A DNA stretch of 64,000 nucleotides, from positions 54,393-118,392 of the forward strand of contig NZ_LVJR01000025.1 of NCBI RefSeq assembly GCF_001617365.1, given 5' to 3'. This document shows positions 22,286-29,383 of the stretch, piece by piece (position 1 is the first letter of the stretch; every line of letters begins with the position of its first letter). The stretch comes from Rhodanobacter sp. FW104-R8 (GTDB lineage: Bacteria > Pseudomonadota > Gammaproteobacteria > Xanthomonadales > Rhodanobacteraceae). Below the pieces are notes generated by a model, which did no database searches, had not been told where the DNA came from, and saw nothing but the letters and a program-made list of their open reading frames with translations. The translations under genes and the position numbers were made by a program.

Positions 22286-23443
22286 ATGGAAAGCAACACC
22301 GAAAAGACCGCCGGCAGCAACCTCACGCCGATCGCGGAATACACCGAAACCGCTGCGGCCCTGGCCGACCTGCGCCAGCGTCACGCCGGCGTCGTGTACG
22401 ACGTCACCGTGCCGAAGGAAATGCGCGCCGCGAAGGAAGCTCGCGCCGAGCTGCGTGGTCTGCGCACCGGGCTGGAGAAGAAGCGCGTCGAGATCAAGGC
22501 ACCGGCGCTGGAGCGCTGCCGGCTGATCGACGCCGAGGCCAAGCGGATCACCGCCGAGCTGGTCGCGCTGGAAGAGCCGATCGACGTGCAGATCAAGGCC
22601 GAGGAAGCCCGGGCGGAGTCCGAGCGCCTGGAAAAGCTCGAAGCCGAGCGCCTGCGCGTCGAGGCGATCCAGAAGAAGATCCAGGCCATCCGCGACGTCC
22701 CCGGCTCGCTGGTCGGCAAGCCGTCCGTGATCATCGCCGGGCAGCTGGCCAAGCTGCAGAAAACGGTGCTCGACGAGGACGAATTCGGCGAACACTTCCT
22801 TGCCGCGCGCGACGCGCTCGATGCTGCGATTTCCAGAGTCAACCTGCTGTACATCGACCAGGTCGCCCACGAGGCCGAGCAGAAGCGCATCGCAGCCGAG
22901 CGCGAGGAGCTGGCCCGCATCCGCGCCGAGAACGAGCGGCTGCAGCGGGAAGCGGAGGAGCGCCGGCTGGCGGATGAGCGGAAGGCCGCGGCGGAGCGTG
23001 CGGAAGCTGATCGGCTGGCCCAGGTCGAGCGTGACCGGCTCGCCGCCGAGGAACGCGCCCAGCGTGAGGCTGAGCAGGCGGCGCGGGACGAGGCCGCCCG
23101 GGCCGAGCGTGAGGCGCAGGAGGCCGCCGACCGCGCGCGCCGGGAGCAGGAACAAGCCGCCCTGCAGGCCGAGCGCGAGCGCCAGGCCGAGGCGCAGCGG
23201 AAGCTGGACGAGCAGGCGGCGCAGCTCAAGCGCGAGCGCGAGGCGGCGGCGAAGAAGGCCGAGGCCGACCGGCTGGCAAACCTTGGGCTGCGCGAGGCGG
23301 CGGAAGCCGTGGTATCGGCGCGGAACGATGGCGGAAACGTCGATGCCGCGATCGATGACCTCGCTGCCGCGCTGGCCAACGATGACGACCGGAGTGCCAA
23401 GGCCGTGACGGTGAACCGCACGAAGCGGGCGGTGCGGGCATGA
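22286..23443 (+). CDS. Long coiled-coil protein of recombination operon, 385 aa
   Basis: Residues 1-180 are a folded helical region (AGVVYDVTVPKEMRAAKEAR, LRTGLEKKRVEIKAPALERC, DEDEFGEHFLAARDALDAAI). Residues 190-350 are an almost uninterrupted Arg/Glu/Ala coiled coil (ERLQREAEERRLADERKAAA). Proteins of this plan precede exonuclease and annealase genes in many temperate phages; the exact role is not established. It stands just upstream of the exonuclease and RecT genes and overlaps the next start. Confidence 0.72.
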   Translation: MESNTEKTAGSNLTPIAEYTETAAALADLRQRHAGVVYDVTVPKEMRAAKEARAELRGLRTGLEKKRVEIKAPALERCRLIDAEAKRITAELVALEEPIDVQIKAEEARAESERLEKLEAERLRVEAIQKKIQAIRDVPGSLVGKPSVIIAGQLAKLQKTVLDEDEFGEHFLAARDALDAAISRVNLLYIDQVAHEAEQKRIAAEREELARIRAENERLQREAEERRLADERKAAAERAEADRLAQVERDRLAAEERAQREAEQAARDEAARAEREAQEAADRARREQEQAALQAERERQAEAQRKLDEQAAQLKREREAAAKKAEADRLANLGLREAAEAVVSARNDGGNVDAAIDDLAAALANDDDRSAKAVTVNRTKRAVRA

Positions 23444-23625
23444 GCGAGCAATGGTCCGACGAGTACGCCCGGATGATCGCCGACTGCGAGAAGCGCGAGG
23501 GCAAGCTGTCCGACTGGGAGCGCGGGTTCATCGACTCCCTCGACCAGCAGATGGGGCGAGGAAAGATGCCCACGCGGAAGCAGGTCGACCGCCTCAACGA
23601 GATCTGGGAGCGCGTGACCGCATGA
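23440..23625 (+). CDS. Small early phage protein, 61 aa
   Basis: Sequence MSEQWSDEYARMIADCEKRE ... KQVDRLNEIWERVTA is a common small helical protein found next to phage recombination genes. Overlaps both neighbours. Role unknown. Confidence 0.65.
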   Translation: MSEQWSDEYARMIADCEKREGKLSDWERGFIDSLDQQMGRGKMPTRKQVDRLNEIWERVTA

Positions 23626-24464
23626 ACGCCCAGCTCGCCCCCCTGAACCCGACCCGCGGTTACGTCGGCGGCGGCAACATCGCCGGCATCCTCGGCTTGT
23701 CGCCGTTCCGCACGCCGCTGGACGAATACCTGCTGATCGTCAACGAGCTGCAGGACGAGTTGACACCGGAGAAGGCGGAGTTCTTCGAAGATCGCCGCGA
23801 CCTGGAGCCGTGGGCGGCGAAGAAGTTCACGCGCAAGACCGGGCTACAGATCGTCCGCACGAACAAGCAGTACACCGACGCCGAGTTCCCGTGGGCGAAG
23901 GCAGAACTCGACGGTGAAGTCGAGAATGGCGCAAGTCTGGAAACCAAGACGGTCCACCCGAACGCGGTCAACGGCTGGGGTGATCCCGACGCGGGCGAGG
24001 AGCCGCCGCTGTACGTCACGGCGCAGGCGATGTGGGGTCTGGGCATCACCGGCCGCCAGCTCTGCTACGTGCAGGCGCTGATCGGCTTCGATGATCACCG
24101 CATTTACGAAGTGCATCGCGACGACGAGCTGATCGCCGAGATTCGCCGGCAGGCGGAGCGGTTCTGGAAATACCACGTCCTGCTGCGCCGGCCACCGCCG
24201 CCGGTCAACGTCGATGATCTGCTGCGCCTGTACCCGCGCGGCACCGGTCGCGCCGTCGAGGCCGACACCGAAACCCAGCTGTCGATGAGCGAGCTGCATG
24301 CCCTGCGCCAGCGCATCAAGTTGCTGGAGGCGCAGAAGGCTGTGGAGGAATTCAAGGTCAAAGGCTGGATGCGCGACGCCACGACGCTCACCGCAGGCGG
24401 CATCGCGATCGCCACCTGGAAGCCTCGCTCGGACGGAATTCGCGTTTTCAACCTCAAAAAATAA
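23622..24464 (+). CDS. YqaJ-type viral recombinase/exonuclease, 280 aa
   Basis: The N-terminal GGGNIAGILGLSPFRTP (16-32) and the catalytic set AELDGEV ... LETKT (D97, E107, K109) mark a YqaJ/lambda-exonuclease fold of the PD-(D/E)xK superfamily. It resects DNA ends 5' to 3' to make single strands for the annealase encoded next. Later helices (ALRQRIKLLEAQKAVEEFKV) and the ending TLTAGGIAIATWKPR are usual for the group. Start at 23622 overlaps the previous stop. Confidence 0.93.
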   Translation: MNAQLAPLNPTRGYVGGGNIAGILGLSPFRTPLDEYLLIVNELQDELTPEKAEFFEDRRDLEPWAAKKFTRKTGLQIVRTNKQYTDAEFPWAKAELDGEVENGASLETKTVHPNAVNGWGDPDAGEEPPLYVTAQAMWGLGITGRQLCYVQALIGFDDHRIYEVHRDDELIAEIRRQAERFWKYHVLLRRPPPPVNVDDLLRLYPRGTGRAVEADTETQLSMSELHALRQRIKLLEAQKAVEEFKVKGWMRDATTLTAGGIAIATWKPRSDGIRVFNLKK

Positions 24465-24492
24465 CCCGTTTTATAACCGGAGCAATCGCACC

Positions 24493-25566
24493 ATGGCACA
24501 ACAATCCACCCTCAAGCAGGAAATGCAGAACCGCAGCAGCGGCACCACCGCGGTTGCGGCGCAGCAGCCCGAACACAAGACCCTGGCCCACCTGCTGACC
24601 GATCCGAAGATCAAGGCGCAGATGGCGCTGGCCCTCCCGAAGCACATGACCGCCGACCGGCTGGCGCGCATCGCGCTGACTGAGATCCGCAAGGTGCCGA
24701 AGCTGGCGCAGTGCGACCAGACCAGCTTCCTTGGCGCGATCATGCAGGTCGCCGCGCTGGGCCTGGAGCCGGGCGGCGCGCTCGGCCACGCCTACCTGAT
24801 CCCGTTCGACAAGCGCGGCAAGCTGGATAACGGCCAGTGGGGCGTCGTCGGCACCGAGGTGCAGCTGATCATCGGCTACCGCGGCATGATCGACCTCGCC
24901 CGCCGCTCCGGCCAGATCGTCAGCTTGTCCGCCCGCATCGTCTACGCGAAGGACAAGTTCAGCTATTCCTACGGCCTGGACGAAGTGATGGAGCACGTCC
25001 CGCACGAAGGCACCGACCCCGGTGAGATGACGCATGTCTACGCGGTCGCCAAGCTGGTCGGCGGCGGCGTGCAGTTCGAGGTCATGAGTCGGGCGAAGGT
25101 CGAGCAGACCCGCGACGGCAGCCAGGGCTACCAGGCGGCGGTGAAGGCGGCCTCGAAGTACAACAAGCCGGTCGACAGCCCGTGGACGAACCACTTCGAC
25201 GAGATGGCGAAGAAGACCGTCATCCGCCAGTTGTTCAAGTACCTGCCGGTCAGCATCGAGATTCAGCGCGCCGTGGGCCTGGACGAACAGGCTGATGCCG
25301 GCGTGCCGCAGCACAACGCCCTGGTCATCGACGGCGACTACCGCGTCGAGACGCACGACGAGCATCCCGCCGGCGACGAGCCGCAACGCGTAGCCACCAG
25401 CCCCGATTTCACGGCGAAGGAAGTGCACGACGCCCTCGCCAACGCGACGACGCGCGACGCGCTGGACGCCGCCTGCGACCTCATCAACATGCTGCCGGTG
25501 AGCGAGCACGGGTCGCTGATCGAGCTGTACCAGAAGCGCGCGACGGAGATCGTTGGCGCGGAGTGA
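24493..25566 (+). CDS. recT: RecT single-strand annealing protein, 357 aa
   Basis: Family landmarks are clear: LPKHMTADRLARIALTEIRK, QTSFLGAIMQVAALGLEPGG, ALGHAYLIPF, EVQLIIGYRGMIDLARRSGQ and FDEMAKKTVIRQLFKYLPVS. RecT coats single-stranded DNA and anneals it, working with the exonuclease just upstream. The start at 24493 gives MAQQSTLKQEMQNRSS and has CCGGAGC upstream. The C-terminal tail (about 290-357) is variable, as usual. Confidence 0.96.
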   Translation: MAQQSTLKQEMQNRSSGTTAVAAQQPEHKTLAHLLTDPKIKAQMALALPKHMTADRLARIALTEIRKVPKLAQCDQTSFLGAIMQVAALGLEPGGALGHAYLIPFDKRGKLDNGQWGVVGTEVQLIIGYRGMIDLARRSGQIVSLSARIVYAKDKFSYSYGLDEVMEHVPHEGTDPGEMTHVYAVAKLVGGGVQFEVMSRAKVEQTRDGSQGYQAAVKAASKYNKPVDSPWTNHFDEMAKKTVIRQLFKYLPVSIEIQRAVGLDEQADAGVPQHNALVIDGDYRVETHDEHPAGDEPQRVATSPDFTAKEVHDALANATTRDALDAACDLINMLPVSEHGSLIELYQKRATEIVGAE

Positions 25567-25697
25567 CCGAACCCTGATGCAAGAGCCGGTCGCTCTGCGC
25601 CGACGCCAAGAACCGGCGCGTTCCGGGGAGGCTGAGGATCACGCATCGACGCCGGATGACGTAACCGGCACCCATTCCACGACTGGAGCACCACCGC

Positions 25698-26162
25698 ATG
25701 AACAAGCGTATCGACACCGCAGAAACCGAGATCCCTGCCCCGGCCCTGATCGCCGCCGACACCATGCTTGGCGATCTCATGGCCTGCCTGATCGACGAGT
25801 TCAAATCCGCGCCGGACGTCTGGCAGAAGATGCCGGAGAACCAGCAGCAGGATGTGATTTATCGCGTGCAGCAGCGCGTGCAGGAAAACATCCGCGCCGC
25901 GGTCGAGATCATCGCCAGCGCGAACCGCCCGACCATCGTCGCCACCGTGGAAAGCGTCACGGTCAAGGAGGCCATCAAGGCCGTGGTCACGCTGCCGAAG
26001 TCCGACGCGCAGCGCCACAACCTGTTCGACGCCGCCGGCAGTGTGGTGCTGCTGATCGTGGCTGGCGCCGGCGAGTTCTACGGCGGTACGGACCAGGTGC
26101 AGGCCGATCCGGACCAGCCGGCGCTGAATGGGTTCGGGGGCGGCGAGGAAGTGGCGGCATGA
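25698..26162 (+). CDS. Phage protein after recT, 154 aa
   Basis: Helical N-terminus (DTMLGDLMACLIDEFKSAPD, QQQDVIYRVQQRVQENIRAA) and a beta-rich middle (PTIVATVESVTVKEAIKAVV). Small proteins of this look are common next to phage recombination genes. The 131 bases before it contain no gene I can support. Confidence 0.65.
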   Translation: MNKRIDTAETEIPAPALIAADTMLGDLMACLIDEFKSAPDVWQKMPENQQQDVIYRVQQRVQENIRAAVEIIASANRPTIVATVESVTVKEAIKAVVTLPKSDAQRHNLFDAAGSVVLLIVAGAGEFYGGTDQVQADPDQPALNGFGGGEEVAA

Positions 26163-26187
26163 CCCGAACCACGAAGAGGATTGAGGG

Positions 26188-26448
26188 ATGAGCGACTTTC
26201 GCGATTCATCAAGAAACCATTGGACCAGCAACACGTCGGTCGAGCACATCAATGCCGGCAGCCTTCAGCGCATCGCCGATGCAATGGAACTGTCCTGCAA
26301 GGATCGCGAGAGGCTGGAGCGCGATCTGGCCGAGGCGCGGCGCCAGCGCGACTATCACCGCAGCCAGGCGGAACACTTGGCACGAAGCAATGCGGCTCTG
26401 TGCGGCGCCATCAAGCGCATGAAGAAAGCGCGGGACGTGCAGTCATGA
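26188..26448 (+). CDS. Small early phage protein, 86 aa
   Basis: N-terminal segment (RNHWTSNTSVEHINAGSLQR) then a charged helix (RERLERDLAEARRQRDYHRS). Preceded by TTGAGGG. Function unknown. Confidence 0.55.
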   Translation: MSDFRDSSRNHWTSNTSVEHINAGSLQRIADAMELSCKDRERLERDLAEARRQRDYHRSQAEHLARSNAALCGAIKRMKKARDVQS

Positions 26449-26663
26449 CCCGCATCCCCATCCCCAACTTCCCCCAGCCCGAAACCCAGCTCCGCGAGAG
26501 GGCTTGGACGGATGAGCAGAGGCCCCCCGCACGACCTGTCGTGGTGAGCGATGCGGAATGCCTCGAGTTCATTCGCCAGCTCCCCACGTATTGCGCCAGC
26601 GTGCCGATTGAGATAGTGCGCGCCGCCCTCACCAACTTCGCGAAAGGAGAACGCCATGAGTGA
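26445..26663 (+). CDS. Small early phage protein, 72 aa
   Basis: Starts MTRIPIPNFPQPETQLRERA, overlaps the previous stop and runs eight bases into the next gene. It ends VPIEIVRAALTNFAKGERHE. Function unknown. Confidence 0.55.
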   Translation: MTRIPIPNFPQPETQLRERAWTDEQRPPARPVVVSDAECLEFIRQLPTYCASVPIEIVRAALTNFAKGERHE

Positions 26664-27054
26664 GTATTCGATGGGTCAGCTCAAGGATATGGCGAGCACG
26701 TTGCGTGCTGGCACTGCGCTGCTTTCCCAGGTAGATGATGCGGCGGACATGCTCGACGCCTACGCAGAGCGCATCAAGGCGGCCGAGAGTACGGTACCGC
26801 TGGCTTGGTGCTCGCTTACGCCGAATGGGCAGATAGCCTATTTCGACGGCCGACCGATGATTATGACCGGCAGGGTCGGAAACGAACATCATCCTGTGCC
26901 GCTATTCGCTCACCCGCCAGCACAGGCGGCGCAGGTGGAGCCTGACTGGCGCATTGCCATGTTCGATCGTTGGCGTGCAGCGGCGCAGGAAAAGGGCTAC
27001 GCCGGTATTGCCGAGGCGGTCACCGCAGCACCCACCACGAGGACGAAAGCATGA
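26656..27054 (+). CDS. Ead/Ea22-like phage protein, 132 aa
   Basis: The first half is helical (MSEYSMGQLKDMASTLRAGT, DAADMLDAYAERIKAAE). The second has the 'WCSLTPNGQIAYFDGRPMIM ... VPLFAHPPAQ' pattern seen in many small phage proteins of the Ead/Ea22-like kind. Their function is unknown. AGGAG precedes the ATG. Confidence 0.65.
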   Translation: MSEYSMGQLKDMASTLRAGTALLSQVDDAADMLDAYAERIKAAESTVPLAWCSLTPNGQIAYFDGRPMIMTGRVGNEHHPVPLFAHPPAQAAQVEPDWRIAMFDRWRAAAQEKGYAGIAEAVTAAPTTRTKA

Positions 27055-27320
27055 GCGTGACACTGGATCAGGTGCGAGACTGGCATCGGCGCCGAGAAGA
27101 TGAGTTCCGCATTTCCGGGTATGACGTTGGCGTAAAAAGTCACCTAGCCATGGCCGACGCCATCGACGCCCACCTCACCCAGCCCGCGCAGTCGGTGGAT
27201 ATGGTGGAGGTGCGCGAGGTGATTGCGGAAATGCGAAACGTCGCCGAGCAGGATGATCACTTACTGCATGGTTGGGCCGACAAGCTCACCGCCGCGCTAC
27301 AGGGGCCCGCCCGTGGGTAA
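27051..27320 (+). CDS. Small early phage protein, 89 aa
   Basis: Helical protein (LDQVRDWHRRREDEFRISG, AMADAIDAHLTQPAQ, MVEVREVIAEMRNVAEQDD). The 'HLAMADAIDAHL' part resembles short linkers in Ead-like proteins, so it may share an ancestor with the previous gene. Overlaps both neighbours. Confidence 0.6.
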   Translation: MSVTLDQVRDWHRRREDEFRISGYDVGVKSHLAMADAIDAHLTQPAQSVDMVEVREVIAEMRNVAEQDDHLLHGWADKLTAALQGPARG

Positions 27321-27660
27321 CCACCTCCGCGCCCGCACCCCGAAGAAAACCGCCGGCTTCAGCTGGGGCCGCGTCGCCGACAACCTCGCAGCCATCGCAG
27401 CCACCCTGGACGCCATGCGCGCGATTGAGCGTCACGGCGGCGCCGAGATCCTGAACCGGGCATTCACCGGCTTTACAGCCATCGAGCACGAGAGCGCGGT
27501 GCACTGGAGCGATGTGCTGGGCGTCGATCGCTCAGCATCAAGCCTAGATATCGAGGCGGCCTATCGGCGCCTGCGTTCCCAGCACCACCCGGACAAGGGC
27601 GGCGATGCCGAGCAGTTCCAGCGGATCCAGAAGGCCTACGCGGAGGCGACAGCAGCATGA
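27313..27660 (+). CDS. Phage J-domain (DnaJ-like) protein, 115 aa
   Basis: Residues 63-113 form a J domain: HWSDVLGVDRSASSLDIEAA, YRRLRSQHHPDKGGDA with the diagnostic HPD at 92-94, and FQRIQKAYAEA. Such proteins stimulate Hsp70 (DnaK) ATPase. The N-terminal 60 residues are not a known domain. Start is a GTG at 27313, eight bases before the stop of the previous gene. A phage may use it to recruit DnaK for replication or assembly; this is inference. Confidence 0.85.
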   Translation: MGNHLRARTPKKTAGFSWGRVADNLAAIAATLDAMRAIERHGGAEILNRAFTGFTAIEHESAVHWSDVLGVDRSASSLDIEAAYRRLRSQHHPDKGGDAEQFQRIQKAYAEATAA

Positions 27661-27860
27661 GCCTAGTCCTCACCCGCGAAGAGATCGCTGATCTGACCCG
27701 CTGCAAGTTCAAGGCCGGCCAGGTCTCGTTCTTCATAAAAAACGGCATCCGGCATTACGTCGACGCCCACGGCTGGCCCGTGGTGACCCGGGCAGCGGTT
27801 GAAGGCGAACCAGATCAGGCGCAAGCTGATGCGTCGTGGAAGCCCAACAAGGCCGCTTGA
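27657..27860 (+). CDS. Excisionase-like DUF4224 protein, 67 aa
   Basis: Sequence LTREEIADLTRCKFKAGQVS ... NGIRHYVDAHGWPVVTRAAV matches the DUF4224 pattern, which commonly sits directly before phage integrases. It is a likely recombination directionality factor, but this has not been shown for the family generally. It ends two bases before the integrase start. Confidence 0.8.
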   Translation: MSLVLTREEIADLTRCKFKAGQVSFFIKNGIRHYVDAHGWPVVTRAAVEGEPDQAQADASWKPNKAA

Positions 27861-27862
27861 GC

Positions 27863-28891
27863 ATGGGACGCAAGCCAACCCGTCCGGAAGCCATTCCCCG
27901 CCTGCGCGTGCGCAAGCAGCGATCTGGTCGACTGTTCTACTACTACGATCACGGCGGCAGCCCGCGACGCGAGGAGGCGCTGGGGAGCGATTACGGCCTG
28001 GCCGTCAAGCGCTGGGCGGAGATCGAGCGCGCCGGCAGCGAGAAGCCCGCGGCCATCATCACGTTTCGCTATGTCGCCGACAGGTATCGCGCCATCGTCA
28101 TCCCGACGAAAGCCCCGCGGACGCAACTGGACAACGCGAAGGAATTGAAGCAGTTGATCGCGTTCTTCGACGATCCGCCCTGCCCGCTGGAGGCGATCGA
28201 GCCGCAGCACGTGCGCCAGTACCTAGCGTGGCGCAGCGCGAAGGCGAAGATCCGCGCGAACCGGGAAAAGGCGCTGCTGTCGCACATCTGGAACTGGGCC
28301 CGCGGTGAAGGCTACACGTCCCTGGCCAACCCCTGCGCCGGCATCAAGGGCAACCGGGAGACGGGACGGGACGTCTACGTCGAGGATGACGTGTTCGCGG
28401 CGGTCTGGAGGCTCGCCAGCGGCCCGCTGCGCGACGCGATGGACTTGGCCTATCTGACCGGCCAGCGCGTGGCCGATACGCTCAGGATGGACCAGCGCGA
28501 CATGCGCGACGGCTTCCTTCACGTCAAGCAGGGCAAGACCGGCACGAAGCGGCGAATCGAGCTCAGCGGCGACCTGGCGCAACTGGTCGAACGGATCGCC
28601 ACGCGGAAGGCCGGCTACGTTGTGCACGCCACCCGGCTGATCGTGGGCGACGACGGCCAGCCGTGGACGTATGACCGCCTACGCCGCGCGTTCCGGGACA
28701 CCTGCAACAGCGCCGGCATCGACCCGGACGACTTCCAACTCCGCGACCTGCGCGCCAAGGCCGGTACCGACAAGGCTGATTCATCCGCCGACATTCGCGA
28801 GGCACAGAAGCAGCTGGGGCATTCGTCGGTCACCATGACCGAGCACTACGTGCGCAATCGCCGCGGCGCGAAGTCCACGCCGACCCGCTGA
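27863..28891 (+). CDS. int: Tyrosine integrase, 342 aa
   Basis: N-terminal Arg-rich arm-binding domain (PRLRVRKQRSGRLFYYYDHG), core-binding helices (about 65-150) and a catalytic domain with R202 (TGQRVAD), K225 (QGKTG), R297, H320 (LGHSSVTMTEHY) and nucleophile Y329. Box II reads LRDLR, with Arg294 where many integrases have His; this variant is frequent in phage integrases of this type. It inserts phage DNA at the 3' end of tRNA-Leu, whose copy lies 118 bases downstream. ATG 27863 is chosen; a GTG at 27836 lies inside the previous gene. Confidence 0.96.
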   Translation: MGRKPTRPEAIPRLRVRKQRSGRLFYYYDHGGSPRREEALGSDYGLAVKRWAEIERAGSEKPAAIITFRYVADRYRAIVIPTKAPRTQLDNAKELKQLIAFFDDPPCPLEAIEPQHVRQYLAWRSAKAKIRANREKALLSHIWNWARGEGYTSLANPCAGIKGNRETGRDVYVEDDVFAAVWRLASGPLRDAMDLAYLTGQRVADTLRMDQRDMRDGFLHVKQGKTGTKRRIELSGDLAQLVERIATRKAGYVVHATRLIVGDDGQPWTYDRLRRAFRDTCNSAGIDPDDFQLRDLRAKAGTDKADSSADIREAQKQLGHSSVTMTEHYVRNRRGAKSTPTR

Positions 28892-29009
28892 AATTTGCAC
28901 CGCAATCGCAGCAGCCTCTAGCTGGCACAAGGGCCGCAAGGGACGGAATCGGCAGGGTTTGCGGTGCACGTCTGGCGTTACACCGCTGATTTCAAAACCG
29001 GATCGACCG

Positions 29010-29067
29010 GGACTCAAAATCCGCTTGTGGTGACACAGTGGAGGTTCGAGTCCTCTCACCGGTACCA
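29010..29067 (+). repeat. Attachment site: 3' part of tRNA-Leu(CAA)
   Basis: From GACTCAAAATCCGC through the variable arm and the T-arm (GGTTCGAGTC) to CACCGGTACCA this is the 3' part of a leucine tRNA with CAA anticodon. The bases upstream do not form the D-arm or a proper 5' acceptor strand, and the anticodon stem pairs poorly on its 5' side. It is therefore the attR-type copy left by integration. The intact gene should lie at the other prophage end. Positions 28892-29009 hold no gene. Confidence 0.88.
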
Positions 29068-29073
29068 ATGACC

Positions 29074-29100
29074 AAGGCCCCGTTCGGGGCCTTTGTTTTT
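29074..29100 (+). terminator. Terminator behind tRNA-Leu remnant
   Basis: AAGGCCCC/GGGGCCTT arms, GTTC loop, then TTTGTTTTT. It was presumably the original terminator of the tRNA-Leu gene. From 29101 to 29383 I see no gene, only G/C-rich sequence without a good frame. Confidence 0.85.
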
Positions 29101-29383
29101 GTCCCGCAAATCCTGTCTCGCGGCTGAGCCTGCCCCAGGTTCGGCCGCGACCCGGACCGGGCTTGCGCATCGAACACACCAGCCACACGATCATCCCGGC
29201 GACGAGTTCACCGTCGGCCCCGCGCAGCGGGCCTGGCAAATCAAGCTGAACACGGAGCGGCGTGCAGCATCCTGGCCACGTCATGCTGCACGCAGTCGCG
29301 GCATCCACTTCACGGCATCTGCCACACGCTGCGCTCCCGCAGGATGACGCCGTAGCGGCTACGGCCGGCAGGTCGCACCCGGC

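Larger units (their letters stand above)
1..29067. mobile_element. Temperate podovirus-like prophage, left end outside window
   Basis: The segment carries terminase, portal, scaffold, capsid, adaptor and tail hub genes on the minus strand, and an immunity region, recombination genes and integrase to the right. It ends in a partial tRNA-Leu copy at 29010-29067. A portal of 758 residues, a gp4-like adaptor and no tail tube, tape-measure or sheath genes suggest a short-tailed phage. Lysis genes and the tail tip or fibre end must lie left of position 1. All expected modules in view appear open, so it may be intact, but this cannot be judged without the missing end. Confidence 0.93.

Noticed and set aside
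22178..23451. Minus-strand frames opposite the coiled-coil gene
   Set aside because: They are shadows of a highly biased Arg/Glu/Ala repeat sequence.
29010..29067. A functional tRNA-Leu gene
   Set aside because: The 5' acceptor strand, D-arm and one side of the anticodon stem are missing, so this is only the attachment-site copy.
29101..29383. Small gene between attachment site and hsdR
   Set aside because: An 84-codon plus-strand frame exists but has no ribosome site, odd composition and no recognisable features.
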